Assembly: GCA_951802425.1 (NCBI GenBank)
Contig: OX637800.1
Location: 1,426,001-1,490,000, forward strand
Direction of reading: 5' to 3'
Origin: Clavaria fumosa
Taxonomy: Eukaryota; Basidiomycota; Agaricomycetes; Agaricales; Clavariaceae
DNA length: 64,000 nt
Both the position numbers and the translations under genes were made by a program. Numbering within the stretch: position 1 is the stretch's first letter; each line of letters opens with the position of its first letter. Shown piece after piece: positions 1 through 9,763 of this stretch. Under the pieces are notes generated by a model. It had not been told where the DNA came from. It ran no database searches and saw only the letters and a program-made list of their open reading frames with translations.

Positions 1-72
1 ATAGAGCTGTGTGAGAGAGAGAGGAGGACTCCCACTGGGGAGAAGAAGTGTGCCAGCCCCCTTTCCGTCCCT

Positions 73-1126
73 GTGCCTGCTGCAAGTATACCCCGATATA
101 CTATCTTGCAGCGGAGACATACCCGAATTGGGGCTGAGGTGAAAGAGGAAGTGAGACTGGCAGAGCGCCTAACCAGAGTGCGGCCAGAAGTGCGGAAACA
201 TGTGCCACGAGAGCTAGCCATCCAGGTGCACTTGGAGGCTTTCAGCACTGGCAAAGGGACCACAATGAAGGCCCTTGTCGACTCAGGGTGCACCAACTGC
301 TTCATGGATTTGGAGTGGGCGAAAGGAGTGGGACTGGAGCCATCTCTCCTGCTGAACCCAATCACCATGTATAATGTGGATGGGACACAGAACAGGGATG
401 GAAAGGTCCGATATGGGATAGAGGTGCTGGTGAGAGTTGGTGACCACCAGGAGCGGATCCACTTTCTGCTGGGAAAGACCCAGTCCCACAAGGTCATCCT
501 TGGGCATGACTGGCTCAAGCGGCATAACCCGGATATCGACTGGCAGAAGGCAGAGCTGAGCCTTACCCGCTGCCCCCCACAGTGTTCCCCATCCCCTCGA
601 GCCCCTGCACCCCTGAAAACGAGTACCCTCGCATCCACGAGTATTCTGGACACCCGTTTTCCCAACTCTGGCCCTACCCCCGATTGGCCCAGCCACTACC
701 CTTTGGTGTTTAGTGAAGCAAAGTGGGATGAACTTCCCCGCTCCCGACCAGACTTCGATATTAAGATCAAGTTCAAAAAGGACCCTGAGCACCTCTCCTC
801 CAAGCTGTATTCTTTGACACGGCAGGAGATGGTGGAGATGAACCGTTGGGTGGATGAGCAGCTTGCTTCTGGACGAATCCGGCCCTCGAAATCCCCGTAT
901 GCCAGCCCCTTCTTCTTCAAACATGAGAAGGACAAACTGCGGCCAATCATTGACTACTCGAGGCTGAATGCACACCTGATCAAGGACAAGTACCCCCTCC
1001 CCCGCATCCGAGACACAGTGGATGTGCTTAAAGGAGCGTCAATCTACTCTAAGATTGATGCAAAGGGAGGTTTCCCATCTATGCAGGTCTGGCCCGAGCA
1101 CCAGCACCGTTGCGCCTTCCTGACAC
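73..1126 (+). pseudogene. Element A pol, 5' part (protease and RT start), cut by element B
   Basis: This frame encodes a retropepsin-type aspartic protease with the active-site motif DSGCTNCFMD (about residues 67-76) and the N-terminal fingers of a Ty3/Gypsy reverse transcriptase (LRPIIDYSRLN, then IYSKIDAKGGF with the first catalytic Asp). At 1127 the frame enters the LTR of element B and stops at 1144-1146 after seven LTR-coded residues. The sequence continues colinearly at 7028, so the break is an insertion and not a deletion. The protein closely matches the intact pol of element B. No start for this frame can be assigned because the gag/pol junction region appears deleted. Confidence 0.93.
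1122..1126. repeat. Target site duplication (left) of element B, GACAC
   Basis: GACAC lies directly before the 5' LTR and again at 7023-7027 directly after the 3' LTR. Five base pairs is the normal duplication size for Ty3/Gypsy integrases. Removing B and one copy restores the reading frame of element A. Confidence 0.96.
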
Positions 1127-1431
1127 TGTCAGGATCGCTTACATAAGCAGGTTGGAAAGGCCAAGAAAGGATTGCAAAAGAGTTGCGGGAAGTTTGCGGA
1201 CGAGTCACGTGACCCGAACGGGTGGTGGCTTACATAATGGGAACATCACGTGACCCGGGCCTGGACGCATCACGTGACGCACGGGGTCCGAGCGTGGGAA
1301 CGCCGGCAACTCCCGAACCTCTCGCTATATATACTACGTCGCTTTCTTACTTGTACCCTTTTCCCCTTATGTTAGTATCGTCATCATCGACCTTACGTTA
1401 AGTTGTGTGAACCGTGAGACTAAGTCTGACA
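1127..1431 (+). repeat. 5' LTR of element B
   Basis: A 305-bp LTR starting TGTCAG and ending CTGACA, a perfect 6-bp terminal inverted repeat. By eye it is base-for-base identical to 6718-7022. It contains three CACGTG palindromes, each followed by A (near 1206, 1248 and 1271), and a TATATATA box near 1326, which is the likely promoter core. Confidence 0.97.
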
Positions 1432-2081
1432 CAATACTAACATCAACCCCTGTCTGCCCTAGCCCCGTGTCCTAACCCGGCTAGCCTGGACCCCTATCTC
1501 AAACTGTCACACTCTGTGACAGCTTATCCCCCTCATCCTCTTTCTCTTTACCCTGCCCACGGTGTGCAACAGAACCGTGTGAAATTTTTACTGTGTGTAG
1601 ATACACGTGACCAGACCCAGAGGAAGTCTACTGTGACCCTCCCCAAGAGACACCGAGTGCCAAAGGCCCGGAACTTTGCTTTACAGCTACGTACCAGTGA
1701 ATCGTGTAGTGTACAGGGCACGGAAAAGCCCTATACATAGTTTTTCTGTAGTTTCCTGGTCCAGTGGACAGGGCCCTTGCTCTGTGACCATTGTCAGAAG
1801 GGCACACGGGCAACTCACTAGGAGTTGTGGAGTGACCACCTGGGACACCATTTGGGCCCCACGCTAGCAACAAGTTTTATAGAATAAGAGTTCTATAAGT
1901 ACCTAGATACATAGAGAGCAGCCTGAGAGGACAGGACTGCTAAGAGATCGAAGAAATCCTGAGTGCCCAAGGCCCGGAATTCTATTTACAGCGTCTGCGT
2001 CCGAGACCGGGTCGAGCCCAGCTCCCCCCCGATTCCCCTGTTACCGACGTCCCCGAAACCCCATCACCACCACCAGGGTCT
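1432..2081 (+). other. Leader (5' UTR) of element B
   Basis: A 650-nt region between the 5' LTR and gag with no supported ORF. It holds a perfect hairpin (CTGTCACA, 3-nt loop, TGTGACAG; 1504-1522). It also holds a duplicated motif about 306 nt apart: GAGTGCCAAAGGCCCGGAAC near 1655, and a near copy near 1961, each followed by a TTTACAGC that resembles a 3' splice site. The leader may therefore be spliced or carry packaging signals; neither is shown. Confidence 0.6.
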
Positions 2082-3086
2082 GTGATGGCTGACCACGTCG
2101 CCCCGCCTGAAGTCCATGCCACGAGGTTGGATTTAGTCGTCGCCCCATTCGATGGGCAAAAAAGAAATTTCCGTACATTCCTCCGGTCGCTCCGCCTCCT
2201 GTTTATGGCGAATCCGATAATCTATGCCACGGACCTGGCAAAGGTCCTCTACACCCTCAGCAAAATTACTGGTGAGGGGTTTGCCGCAGAATGGGCAAAT
2301 GTGAAGGGAGAGGAAATCCTGGGTAACAACGAGGTTGGAACCTGGGCAGAATTTGTGGAAGAGATGAAGCGAGCGTTCGATGACCCGAACGACCGTGCGA
2401 CTGCCCTCGCAGATATTGCGAAGTTGAAACAGGGTGTCATGACGGCACCTGAGTTCTTCGCAAAGTTCGAAACAATGTTCCGAAGAGCAGGGATGACAGA
2501 AGTGGCCAATTCGGACATCCTGGTCCATTGGCTGGAGTCGAATCTGAGCAGGAGGCTAGTGGGAAAGGTCTATGGTGTTTCGCCAATGCCAGAGACCTAC
2601 GTGCAGTGGAAGGCACTTGCCGAAAAGCTAGATGCTCAGCAGCATCGCCTCGACGGAGTCATCGCACAACAGAACTCTGTGCGTCCTGCTCTGCCCGCAA
2701 CCAGCCGCCCCCTCCCTCAACAAACCCGCTTCGCCCCAGCCCCCCGTCCCTTCCTGGCCCAGCCTCTGGCCCGCACCCCTGCCCCTCCCACCATGCCGCG
2801 TCCCACCAATGCCGGTGATGCCATGGTGGTGGATCGTGCCCGTGCCCCTGGAGTGTTGCGCACCTGCTTCCGATGTGGCCAAGCTGGTCACATGGTGAGA
2901 GACTGCCAGCTCCAGGACACACGTCCGCATATCCCGAGGCCGCAGATCCGCGCCGTGGAAAGCCAGGCACGTAGTGCAGAGGACTATGAGAACGAGATCG
3001 CACTGCTCCGAGACCGCCTGGATTTGCTTGAGAGAGAGAAGAGGGCTCCTGTTGAAGAGCCGGATTTTGGAGACGAGGCCCAGTGA
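2082..3086 (+). CDS. Element B Gag (capsid/nucleocapsid)
   Basis: A 334-residue Gag. The N-terminal two thirds is a Ty3/Gypsy capsid-like region (WAEFVEEMKRAF, then a long helical segment). A proline-rich linker of about 50 residues follows, then one CCHC zinc knuckle, CFRCGQAGHMVRDC, near residue 265, and a charged coiled-coil-like tail (ENEIALLRDRLDLLEREK). The family role is assembly of the cytoplasmic particle and binding of element RNA. The start ATG at 2082 gives the whole conserved capsid. The stop TGA at 3084-3086 overlaps the GTG at which the pol frame has its first possible non-ATG start. Confidence 0.95.
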   Translation: MMADHVAPPEVHATRLDLVVAPFDGQKRNFRTFLRSLRLLFMANPIIYATDLAKVLYTLSKITGEGFAAEWANVKGEEILGNNEVGTWAEFVEEMKRAFDDPNDRATALADIAKLKQGVMTAPEFFAKFETMFRRAGMTEVANSDILVHWLESNLSRRLVGKVYGVSPMPETYVQWKALAEKLDAQQHRLDGVIAQQNSVRPALPATSRPLPQQTRFAPAPRPFLAQPLARTPAPPTMPRPTNAGDAMVVDRARAPGVLRTCFRCGQAGHMVRDCQLQDTRPHIPRPQIRAVESQARSAEDYENEIALLRDRLDLLEREKRAPVEEPDFGDEAQ

Positions 3087-6000
3087 GTCCGAACTGGAGT
3101 CTCAGGAGTAGATATCCCAGCCCCCCTCCCGTCCCTGTACCCGCAGCTAGTATCCCAAAATACACTATCTTGCAGCGGAGACACACCCGGATTGGGGCTG
3201 AGGTGAAGGACAAAGCGGAAACGGAAACCGCTAAAAGTGAAATACCGAAAAGAGAAAAGGGGACTAGCAGCCAAGTGGAGCCAACAAAGCACCTTGCAGA
3301 GGTGCTGAAGGACACCCTATTGCGTATGCCCCGAGAGCTCTCCATCCAGGTGCACCTGGAGGCTCTCAGCACTGGCAAAGGGGCAACTACGAAAGCCCTT
3401 GTCGACTCAGGCTGCACCAACTGCTTTATGGACTTGGAGTGGGCGAAAAAAGTGGGATTGGAACCATCTCCCTTGCTGAATCCAATCACCATGTATAATG
3501 TGGATGGAACACAGAACAGAGATGGTAAGATCCGGTATGGGATGGAGCTGCTTGTGACGGTTGGCGACCACCAGGAGCGGATCCACTTCCTGCTAGGGAA
3601 GACTCAGTCCCACACGGCGATCCTTGGGCATGATTGGCTAAAGCGTCATAATCCAGAGATTGACTGGGTGAAAGCTGAAGTAAGGCTCACCCGCTGCCCC
3701 AACTCCTGTGCCTCCTCCCCACACAGCCACCGGTCCCCTGTTCGACCCTCAGGTCCACCAAAAGCAAGTACCCTGGCCTCGGCCAGTATCCCGGACACCT
3801 GTTTTCCCAACACTGGCCCTACCCCTGATTGGCCCAGCCGCTACCCTTTGGTTTTTAGTGAAGCAAAGTGGGATGAGCTCCCCCACTCCCGCCCTGACTT
3901 TGATATCAAAATCGAGTTTAAAACAGACCCTGGACACCTCTCCTCTAAGCTATACTCTCTGACGCGAGAAGAGATGGTGGAAATGAATCGCTGGGTGGAT
4001 GAGCAGCTAGCTTCTGGACGAATCCGACCTTCGAAGTCCCCGTACGCGAGCCCCTTCTTCTTCAAACGTGAGAAGGACAAGCTGCGGCCGATTATCGATT
4101 ACTCTAGGCTGAACTCGTATCTAATCAAAGACAAGTACCCCCTCCCCCTCATACGAGACACTGTGGATGTGTTAAAGGGGGCGACCATCTATTCCAAGAT
4201 TGATGCGAAGGGAGGTTTCCCATCGATGCAGGTCTGGCCAGAACATCAGCACCGCTGTGCTTTCCTAACGCCCCGTGGACTCTTCGAACCGGCAGTTATG
4301 TGGTTTGGGCTGCAGAATGCGCCTGCAACCTTCCAGCGCTTCATGAACCATGTGTTGAGAGAAGAGATTGCAGGGGGGCATGTCCGAGCCTATGTCGATG
4401 ATGTTATAGTGTTTGCAGAGGATTTGGCTACACATCGGTATTGGATGGATCGGGTCTTGAAGAAGTTTGGGGAGAATGGCCTGTGTCTCAGACTCAGCAA
4501 GTGCGAGTTCGAGAAGAGTGAGGTTTTCTTCCTGGGGATGAAGATCTCCCACAACCGTCTAGAGCATGACCCAGCTAAAGGCGCAGCGATCCGTAACTGG
4601 CCCAGACCGAAAAATGTGAAAGAGGTACAAAGATTCAACGGGATGCTGAACTACCTCCGCCGGCACATCCCAAATCTCTCTGCCCGGGCAAAACCACTCT
4701 TCCGGCTGACAGGGAAAGTCCCGTGGAGATGGGAGGAGGAGGAGGAAGCAGCCTTCCAAGATCTCCGCCTGGCGCTAGTATCAGCCCCGGTCTTGGCTCT
4801 ACCACAAGACAAAGGGAGATGGAAGGTAGAAACAGATGCGAGCAACTTGGCGACTGGAGGAGTTCTCTCACAGCAGCAGGTGGATGGGACTTGGAGAGTT
4901 GTAGACTACATCTCCAAAGCCCTCACTGCAGCTGAGAAGAATTACGATGTGTACGACAAGGAGTTCCTGGCTGTAATCCGGGCACTACGCGAGTGGCGGG
5001 CTTACCTGATTGGGGTGGAAGAGACTATCGAAATCTGGACGGACCATGCTAACCTCCAGTACTTCCGGAAGCCCCAGAAGTTGAAACCGAGGCAGGTCCG
5101 TTGGGTTGGAGAGCTCCAGTGCTTTGACTTCGAGATCAAGTACCGTACTGGGAAGTCAAACACGAAAGCAGATGCACTCTCACGGAGGCCAGACTATGGA
5201 GAGATGGTGGAGGAGGATGCACCAGTACAGGTCTTCCCAGAGGCTGAGACCCGCACATCGTTCACATCGGAGATGGAGACGCTACTCCAGAAAAACAGTG
5301 CGGTATATGTGCAGAAGCCGGAGGAGCTTGATGATGAGTGGACGAGAGATCGGATGGGACTCTGGCGGAAGGCAGAAATCACTTGGGTGCCCCCAGAAGC
5401 ACGTGAGGCAGTGCTCACCTTTGAGCATGACCTCCCCATCGCAGGACACCCTGGTCCACGGAAACTGAGGGCGGCTCTGCTGAGGTCCTATTGGTGGGTG
5501 GGCATGGTGAAGGATTCCAATCGGTATGCAGGTGGATGTGAGACATGCCAACGAATCAAGCCTGATCGTACCAGGCGCGCCACTCCACTCCATCCGCACC
5601 CTGTCCCTGAGAGCCCCTGGGCAGTCATCTCTTGGGACATTGTTGGACCTTTCCCCCTCTCACGTGGTCACAATGCGATCCTTGTCATTGTCGACAAGTT
5701 TACGAAACGAACTCTCATCGAAGCTATTGGCCTTGACCTCACGGGACTTGGTGCTGCTCGGATCCTTCGAGACCGGGTCTTCCGCGACCATGGAGTCCCG
5801 CAGAAAGTTGTGAGTGACCGGGGAACCCAATTTGTGTCCAGATTCATGAGGGAGTTTTATGGGATGATTGGAGTTAAGGCGAACCCGAGCACTGCCTTCC
5901 ACCCACAAACAGATGGACAGACAGAGCGGGTCAATCAGGAGGTTGAAGTGTATCTCCGGGCCTATGTTGACCATCTGCAGGATGATTGGGCAGAGTGGCT

Positions 6001-6706
6001 ATCCACAGCCGAATTCGCGCTCAATAACCGTGAGCACTCAGCCACTGGATTCACACCTTTCTATCTGGAGTATGGCCGGCACCCTTGGAATGGTGGTATC
6101 CGGCCGCCCTCTGAAGTGAACCCTGCAGCAGATGAGTGGATGGCCAAGCTCACGGAATCCCGAAGAGCAGCCAGGGATGCAATGGGGAAGGCGGCAGATG
6201 CGATGAAGGCTAGCTATGATAAAGGAAAGCGCCCGAGTCGTGAATACTCAAAGGGGGACTTAGTCTGGCTGGATACCCGGAACCTGAAAATGGATCGACC
6301 ATCCAAGAAGCTTGATAACAAGCGGGCTGGACCCTTCACCATCGAAGAGAAGGTTGGACCAGCAGCATACCGACTCAAGCTCCCCCGAGCATGGCGCATT
6401 CACCGGGTTTTCAATGAGTTGCTACTCACCCCGTATATTGCTCCCTCTTTCCCTTCCCAGAACTTGCCTCCACCCCCACCCCCCACGATTGACGATGACC
6501 ACTTGGAGTATGAGGTGGAGGAAATTCTTGATGTCAAGAAGGTTGGACGGGGAGTGAAGTATTTGGTGAAGTGGTTAGGATACCCTGCAGAGGAGAACAC
6601 CTGGGAACCTCGTCGCAACCTCACTAACGTTGCACTGTTGCTCCGGGACTTCTTCCAGCAATACCCTGACAAGGCGAAGTTGGCAGGTCGAGACGCCCAG
6701 CCTTAA
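3083..6706 (+). CDS. Element B Pol polyprotein (PR-RT-RNase H-INT-chromodomain)
   Basis: About 1,207 residues. Visible in order: protease DSGCTNCFMD near 107; RT with IYSKIDAKGGF and the catalytic box YVDDVIVF near 440; RNase H beginning VETDASN; integrase zinc finger (H-x-H then CETCQR); DDE core with SWDIVGPF, SDRGTQF and TERVNQE; and a C-terminal chromodomain (EYEVEEILDVKK through YLVKWLGYPAEENTWEP). The chromodomain is known in this clade to steer integration toward modified chromatin. The pol frame is -1 relative to gag and open only from 3056, with no ATG before the protease. Pol is thus probably made by recoding or by reinitiation at GTG. Confidence 0.96.
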   Translation: MSPNWSLRSRYPSPPPVPVPAASIPKYTILQRRHTRIGAEVKDKAETETAKSEIPKREKGTSSQVEPTKHLAEVLKDTLLRMPRELSIQVHLEALSTGKGATTKALVDSGCTNCFMDLEWAKKVGLEPSPLLNPITMYNVDGTQNRDGKIRYGMELLVTVGDHQERIHFLLGKTQSHTAILGHDWLKRHNPEIDWVKAEVRLTRCPNSCASSPHSHRSPVRPSGPPKASTLASASIPDTCFPNTGPTPDWPSRYPLVFSEAKWDELPHSRPDFDIKIEFKTDPGHLSSKLYSLTREEMVEMNRWVDEQLASGRIRPSKSPYASPFFFKREKDKLRPIIDYSRLNSYLIKDKYPLPLIRDTVDVLKGATIYSKIDAKGGFPSMQVWPEHQHRCAFLTPRGLFEPAVMWFGLQNAPATFQRFMNHVLREEIAGGHVRAYVDDVIVFAEDLATHRYWMDRVLKKFGENGLCLRLSKCEFEKSEVFFLGMKISHNRLEHDPAKGAAIRNWPRPKNVKEVQRFNGMLNYLRRHIPNLSARAKPLFRLTGKVPWRWEEEEEAAFQDLRLALVSAPVLALPQDKGRWKVETDASNLATGGVLSQQQVDGTWRVVDYISKALTAAEKNYDVYDKEFLAVIRALREWRAYLIGVEETIEIWTDHANLQYFRKPQKLKPRQVRWVGELQCFDFEIKYRTGKSNTKADALSRRPDYGEMVEEDAPVQVFPEAETRTSFTSEMETLLQKNSAVYVQKPEELDDEWTRDRMGLWRKAEITWVPPEAREAVLTFEHDLPIAGHPGPRKLRAALLRSYWWVGMVKDSNRYAGGCETCQRIKPDRTRRATPLHPHPVPESPWAVISWDIVGPFPLSRGHNAILVIVDKFTKRTLIEAIGLDLTGLGAARILRDRVFRDHGVPQKVVSDRGTQFVSRFMREFYGMIGVKANPSTAFHPQTDGQTERVNQEVEVYLRAYVDHLQDDWAEWLSTAEFALNNREHSATGFTPFYLEYGRHPWNGGIRPPSEVNPAADEWMAKLTESRRAARDAMGKAADAMKASYDKGKRPSREYSKGDLVWLDTRNLKMDRPSKKLDNKRAGPFTIEEKVGPAAYRLKLPRAWRIHRVFNELLLTPYIAPSFPSQNLPPPPPPTIDDDHLEYEVEEILDVKKVGRGVKYLVKWLGYPAEENTWEPRRNLTNVALLLRDFFQQYPDKAKLAGRDAQP

Positions 6707-6717
6707 GAGGGGGGTGA
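6705..6717 (+). promoter_or_regulatory. Polypurine tract of element B
   Basis: AAGAGGGGGGTGA lies immediately before the 3' LTR and overlaps the end of pol. This is the expected plus-strand primer site for reverse transcription. The same tract precedes the 3' LTR of element A. Confidence 0.88.
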
Positions 6718-7022
6718 TGTCAGGATCGCTTACATAAGCAGGTTGGAAAGGCCAAGAAAGGATTGCAAAAGAGTTGCGGGAAGTTTGCGGACGAGTCACG
6801 TGACCCGAACGGGTGGTGGCTTACATAATGGGAACATCACGTGACCCGGGCCTGGACGCATCACGTGACGCACGGGGTCCGAGCGTGGGAACGCCGGCAA
6901 CTCCCGAACCTCTCGCTATATATACTACGTCGCTTTCTTACTTGTACCCTTTTCCCCTTATGTTAGTATCGTCATCATCGACCTTACGTTAAGTTGTGTG
7001 AACCGTGAGACTAAGTCTGACA
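6718..7022 (+). repeat. 3' LTR of element B
   Basis: Identical to the 5' LTR over all 305 bp as read by eye. It is followed by the second copy of the GACAC target duplication at 7023-7027. Confidence 0.97.
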
Positions 7023-7027
7023 GACAC
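7023..7027. repeat. Target site duplication (right) of element B, GACAC
   Basis: Second copy of the 5-bp duplication at 1122-1126. Element A sequence resumes in frame directly after it with CCCCGTGGACTC. Confidence 0.96.
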
Positions 7028-9462
7028 CCCGTGGACTCTTCGAACCAGCTGTCATGTGGTTTGGACTGCAGAATGCCCCTGCCACCTTCCAACGCTTCAT
7101 GAACCATGTGTTGAGGGAGGAGATTGCAGGAGGACATGTGAGGGCCTATGTGGATGATGTCATTGTGTTTGCAGAGGACTTGGCTACACACCGGTACTGG
7201 ATGGATCGGGTCTTGAGGAAGTTTGGAGAGAATGGGTTGTGTCTCAAACTCAGTAAATGCGAGTTTGAGAAGAGTGAGATCATCTTCCTGGGGATGAAGA
7301 TCTCCCACAACAGACTAGAGCATGATCCGGCCAAGGGTGCGGCAGTCCGAGATTGGCCACGTCCTAAGAATGTGAAGGATGTCCAGAGGTTCAATGGGAT
7401 GCTGAACTACCTCCGCCGGCACATCCCAAATCTTTCTGCCCGGGCAAAGCCACTCTTCCGGCTGACTGGGAATGTTCCATGGAAATGGGAGGAGGAGGAG
7501 GAAGCAGCCTTCCGAGATCTCCGCCAGGCACTCGTATCAGCCCCGGTCTTGGCTCTGCCTCAGGACAAAGGGAGATGGAAGGTAGAGACAGATGCAAGCA
7601 ACCTGGCAACTGGTGGAGTGCTCTCGCAGCAGCAGACAGATGGAACCTGGAGAGTTGTTGACTATATCTCCAAGGCCCTCACTGCAGCTGAGAAGAACTA
7701 CGATGTGTACGACAAGGAGTTCTTGGCTGTGATTCGGGCACTTCGCGAGTGGCGAGCATACCTCATTGGAGCAGAGGAGACGATCGAGATCTGGACGGAC
7801 CATGCAAACCTCCAGTACTTCCGGAAGCCCCAGAAGTTGAAGCCGAGGCAGGTTCGTTGAGTTGGAGAGCTCCAGTGCTTTGACTTTGAGATAAAGTATC
7901 GCACTGGCAAGTCGAACACAAAGGCAGATGCACTCTCCCGGAGACCAGACTATGGAGAGATGGTGGAGGAGGATGCACCAGTGCAGGTTTTCCCGGAAAC
8001 GGAAGTCCGTGTGTCATTCACATCGGAAATGGAGACGCTACTCCAGAAAAATAGCGCGGTACACATACAGAAGCCGGAGGAGCTTGATGATGAGTGGACA
8101 CGAGATCGTGCTGGACTCTGGCGAAAGGGGATAGTCACCTGGGTCCCCCTAGGAGCTCGTGAGGCCGTTCTCGAGTTTGAGCATGACCTCCCCGCTGCTG
8201 GACACCCTGGGCCCCGGAAGTTGAGAGCAGCACTAGTGAAGGGTTATTGGTGGCCGGACATGGTAAAAGATGCGGATCGGTATGCCCAGGGGTGTGAGAC
8301 ATGCCAGCGGACGAAGCCCGACCGTACCAAGCGTGCTGCCCCACTGCACCCCCATCTGGTGCCCGATGGTCCCTGGTCGGTGATCTCATGGGACATAGTC
8401 GGTCCCCTCCCCCTCTCCCGTGGACATAATGCCATCCTTGTTATTGTCGACAAATTCACGAAACGGACACTGCTCGAAGCGATCGGGCTCGACCTCACAG
8501 GACTTGGAGCGGCGCGTCTCCTCCGGGATCGAGTGTTTCGTGACCATGGAGTCCCTCACAAGGTTGTGAGTGACCGGGGGTCCCAGTTCGTGTCCCGCTT
8601 CATGAAGGAGTTCTACTCCATGATCCGGGTAAAGGCAAATCCAAGTACTGCCTTTCATCCGCAGACTGATGGACAGACGGAACGGGCGAACCAGGAGATG
8701 GAGATCTATCTCCGGGCTTACGTGGACCATCTCCAGGATGACTGGGCTGAATGGTTGTCCACTGCGGAGTTTGCTCTTAATAATCGTGAGCACTCAGCAA
8801 CAGGACAGACACCTTTCTTCCTCGATTATGGACGACACCCATGGAATGGGGGGCTCCGGCCACCTTCTGAGGTGAACCCGGCGGCGGACGAGTGGATGGC
8901 TAAGCTCATGGAGTCCCGAAGAGCAGCCAAGGAGGCAATGGAGAAAGCAGTGGCAGCGATGAAGAAGAGCTACGATAAGGGGAAACGCCCAAGTCGGGAG
9001 TACTCTGAGGGAGATCTGGTCTGGCTGGATACTAGAAACTTGAAGATGGACCGGCCCTGTAAAAAGCTTGACAACAAGAGAGCAGGCCCCTTTGCAGTTG
9101 AGGAGAAGGTGGGACCTGCTGGGTATCGCCTCAAGCTCCCTCGGGCCTGGCGCATCCATCGGGTCTTCAATGAGTTGCTGTTGACACCATACCACCCCCC
9201 TTCCTTCCCTTCCCAGAACCTGCCTCCCCCTCCGCCCCCTACGATTGATGATGACCACCTGGAGTATGATGTGGAGGCGATCCTTGATGTTAAGAAGGTG
9301 GGGCGTGGAGTGAGATACCTGGTGAAGTGGTTGGGATACCCTGTAGAGGAGAACACTTGGGAGCCACGACGGAACCTCACCAATGTGGCACTGCTTCTCC
9401 AGGACTTCTTCCTTGCTCACCCTGACAAGGCCAAGCTAGCTGGTCGGGACGCCCAGCCTTAA
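7028..9462 (+). pseudogene. Element A pol, 3' part (RT-RNase H-INT-chromodomain) with one nonsense codon
   Basis: It continues the frame broken at 1126. It shows RT YVDDVIVF, RNase H VETDASN, the integrase HHCC and DDE segments (SWDIVGPL, SDRGSQF, TERANQE) and the terminal chromodomain (EYDVEAILDVKK, YLVKWLGYP). At 7858-7860 a TGA stands where element B has TGG (Trp), between RNase H and integrase. The frame is open again from 7861 to the terminal TAA. Apart from this stop and the nested insertion the region looks well preserved, so A was probably disabled fairly recently. Confidence 0.93.
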
Positions 9463-9473
9463 GAGGGGGGTGA
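9461..9473 (+). promoter_or_regulatory. Polypurine tract of element A
   Basis: AAGAGGGGGGTGA directly before the 3' LTR, the same tract as in element B. Confidence 0.85.
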
Positions 9474-9763
9474 TGTTAGGATCGCTTATGTAAGCCATCC
9501 CAAAGTGCAGTTGTGGAGAAACTGGGGAGGGTTGTTGGAAGGTCACATGACCTGTGGCTGGGTCGGATTATGTAATCATGTAAGATCACATGACCTGGGC
9601 CTGGGCGCATCACGTGATCTGAGGGTCCGAGCGTGGGAACGCCGGCAAGTGCCGAAGCGTTCGCTATAAGTACTTTCGCTTTTCCTTTTTTGTACTCTTT
9701 TCCCCTTATCTTAGTATTGTCGTCATGACCTTACGCTTAAGTTGTGTGAGACCCAGTCTGATA
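9474..9763 (+). repeat. 3' LTR of element A
   Basis: About 290 bp, starting TGTTAGGATCGC and ending GTCTGATA, clearly homologous to the LTR of B but diverged. The end reads TA rather than the canonical CA. Two of the three CACGTGA sites of B are CACATGA here; the third (GCATCACGTGA) is kept. NB-ARC coding sequence on the minus strand begins right after it. Confidence 0.85.

Larger units (their letters stand above)
1127..7022 (+). mobile_element. Element B: complete, young Ty3/Gypsy chromovirus
   Basis: A full-length 5,896-bp LTR retrotransposon. It has identical 305-bp LTRs (1127-1431 and 6718-7022), a 650-nt leader, gag (2082-3086), pol (open from 3056, ends 6706), a polypurine tract (6705-6717) and a perfect 5-bp GACAC target duplication. 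Domain order is protease, RT, RNase H, integrase, chromodomain, which is diagnostic of chromoviruses. The gag and pol frames show no internal stop. No TGG-type tRNA primer-binding site follows the 5' LTR (the sequence is CAATACTAACATC), so the priming mechanism is unclear. It sits inside a diverged member of its own family. Intact frames and identical LTRs suggest recent, possibly ongoing, activity. Confidence 0.97.
1..9763 (+). mobile_element. Element A: Ty3/Gypsy chromovirus, 5' end outside window, interrupted by element B
   Basis: An older copy of the same family as element B. The protease and start of RT lie at 73-1126. The coding frame resumes after the nested insertion at 7028 and runs through RT, RNase H, integrase and chromodomain to TAA at 9460-9462. 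A polypurine tract (9461-9473) and the 3' LTR (9474-9763) follow. Compared with element B, roughly 50 nt around the gag/pol junction are missing near position 50, and one nonsense codon lies at 7858-7860. The 3' LTR abuts an NB-ARC gene, so A landed inside that gene. Its 5' LTR, gag and left target duplication are outside the window. With an internal stop and a 5.9-kb insertion it cannot make its own polyprotein. Confidence 0.93.

Noticed and set aside
2659..3492. 277-codon minus-strand frame across gag/pol of element B
   Set aside because: Antisense shadow. No motif, and it crosses two overlapping real frames.
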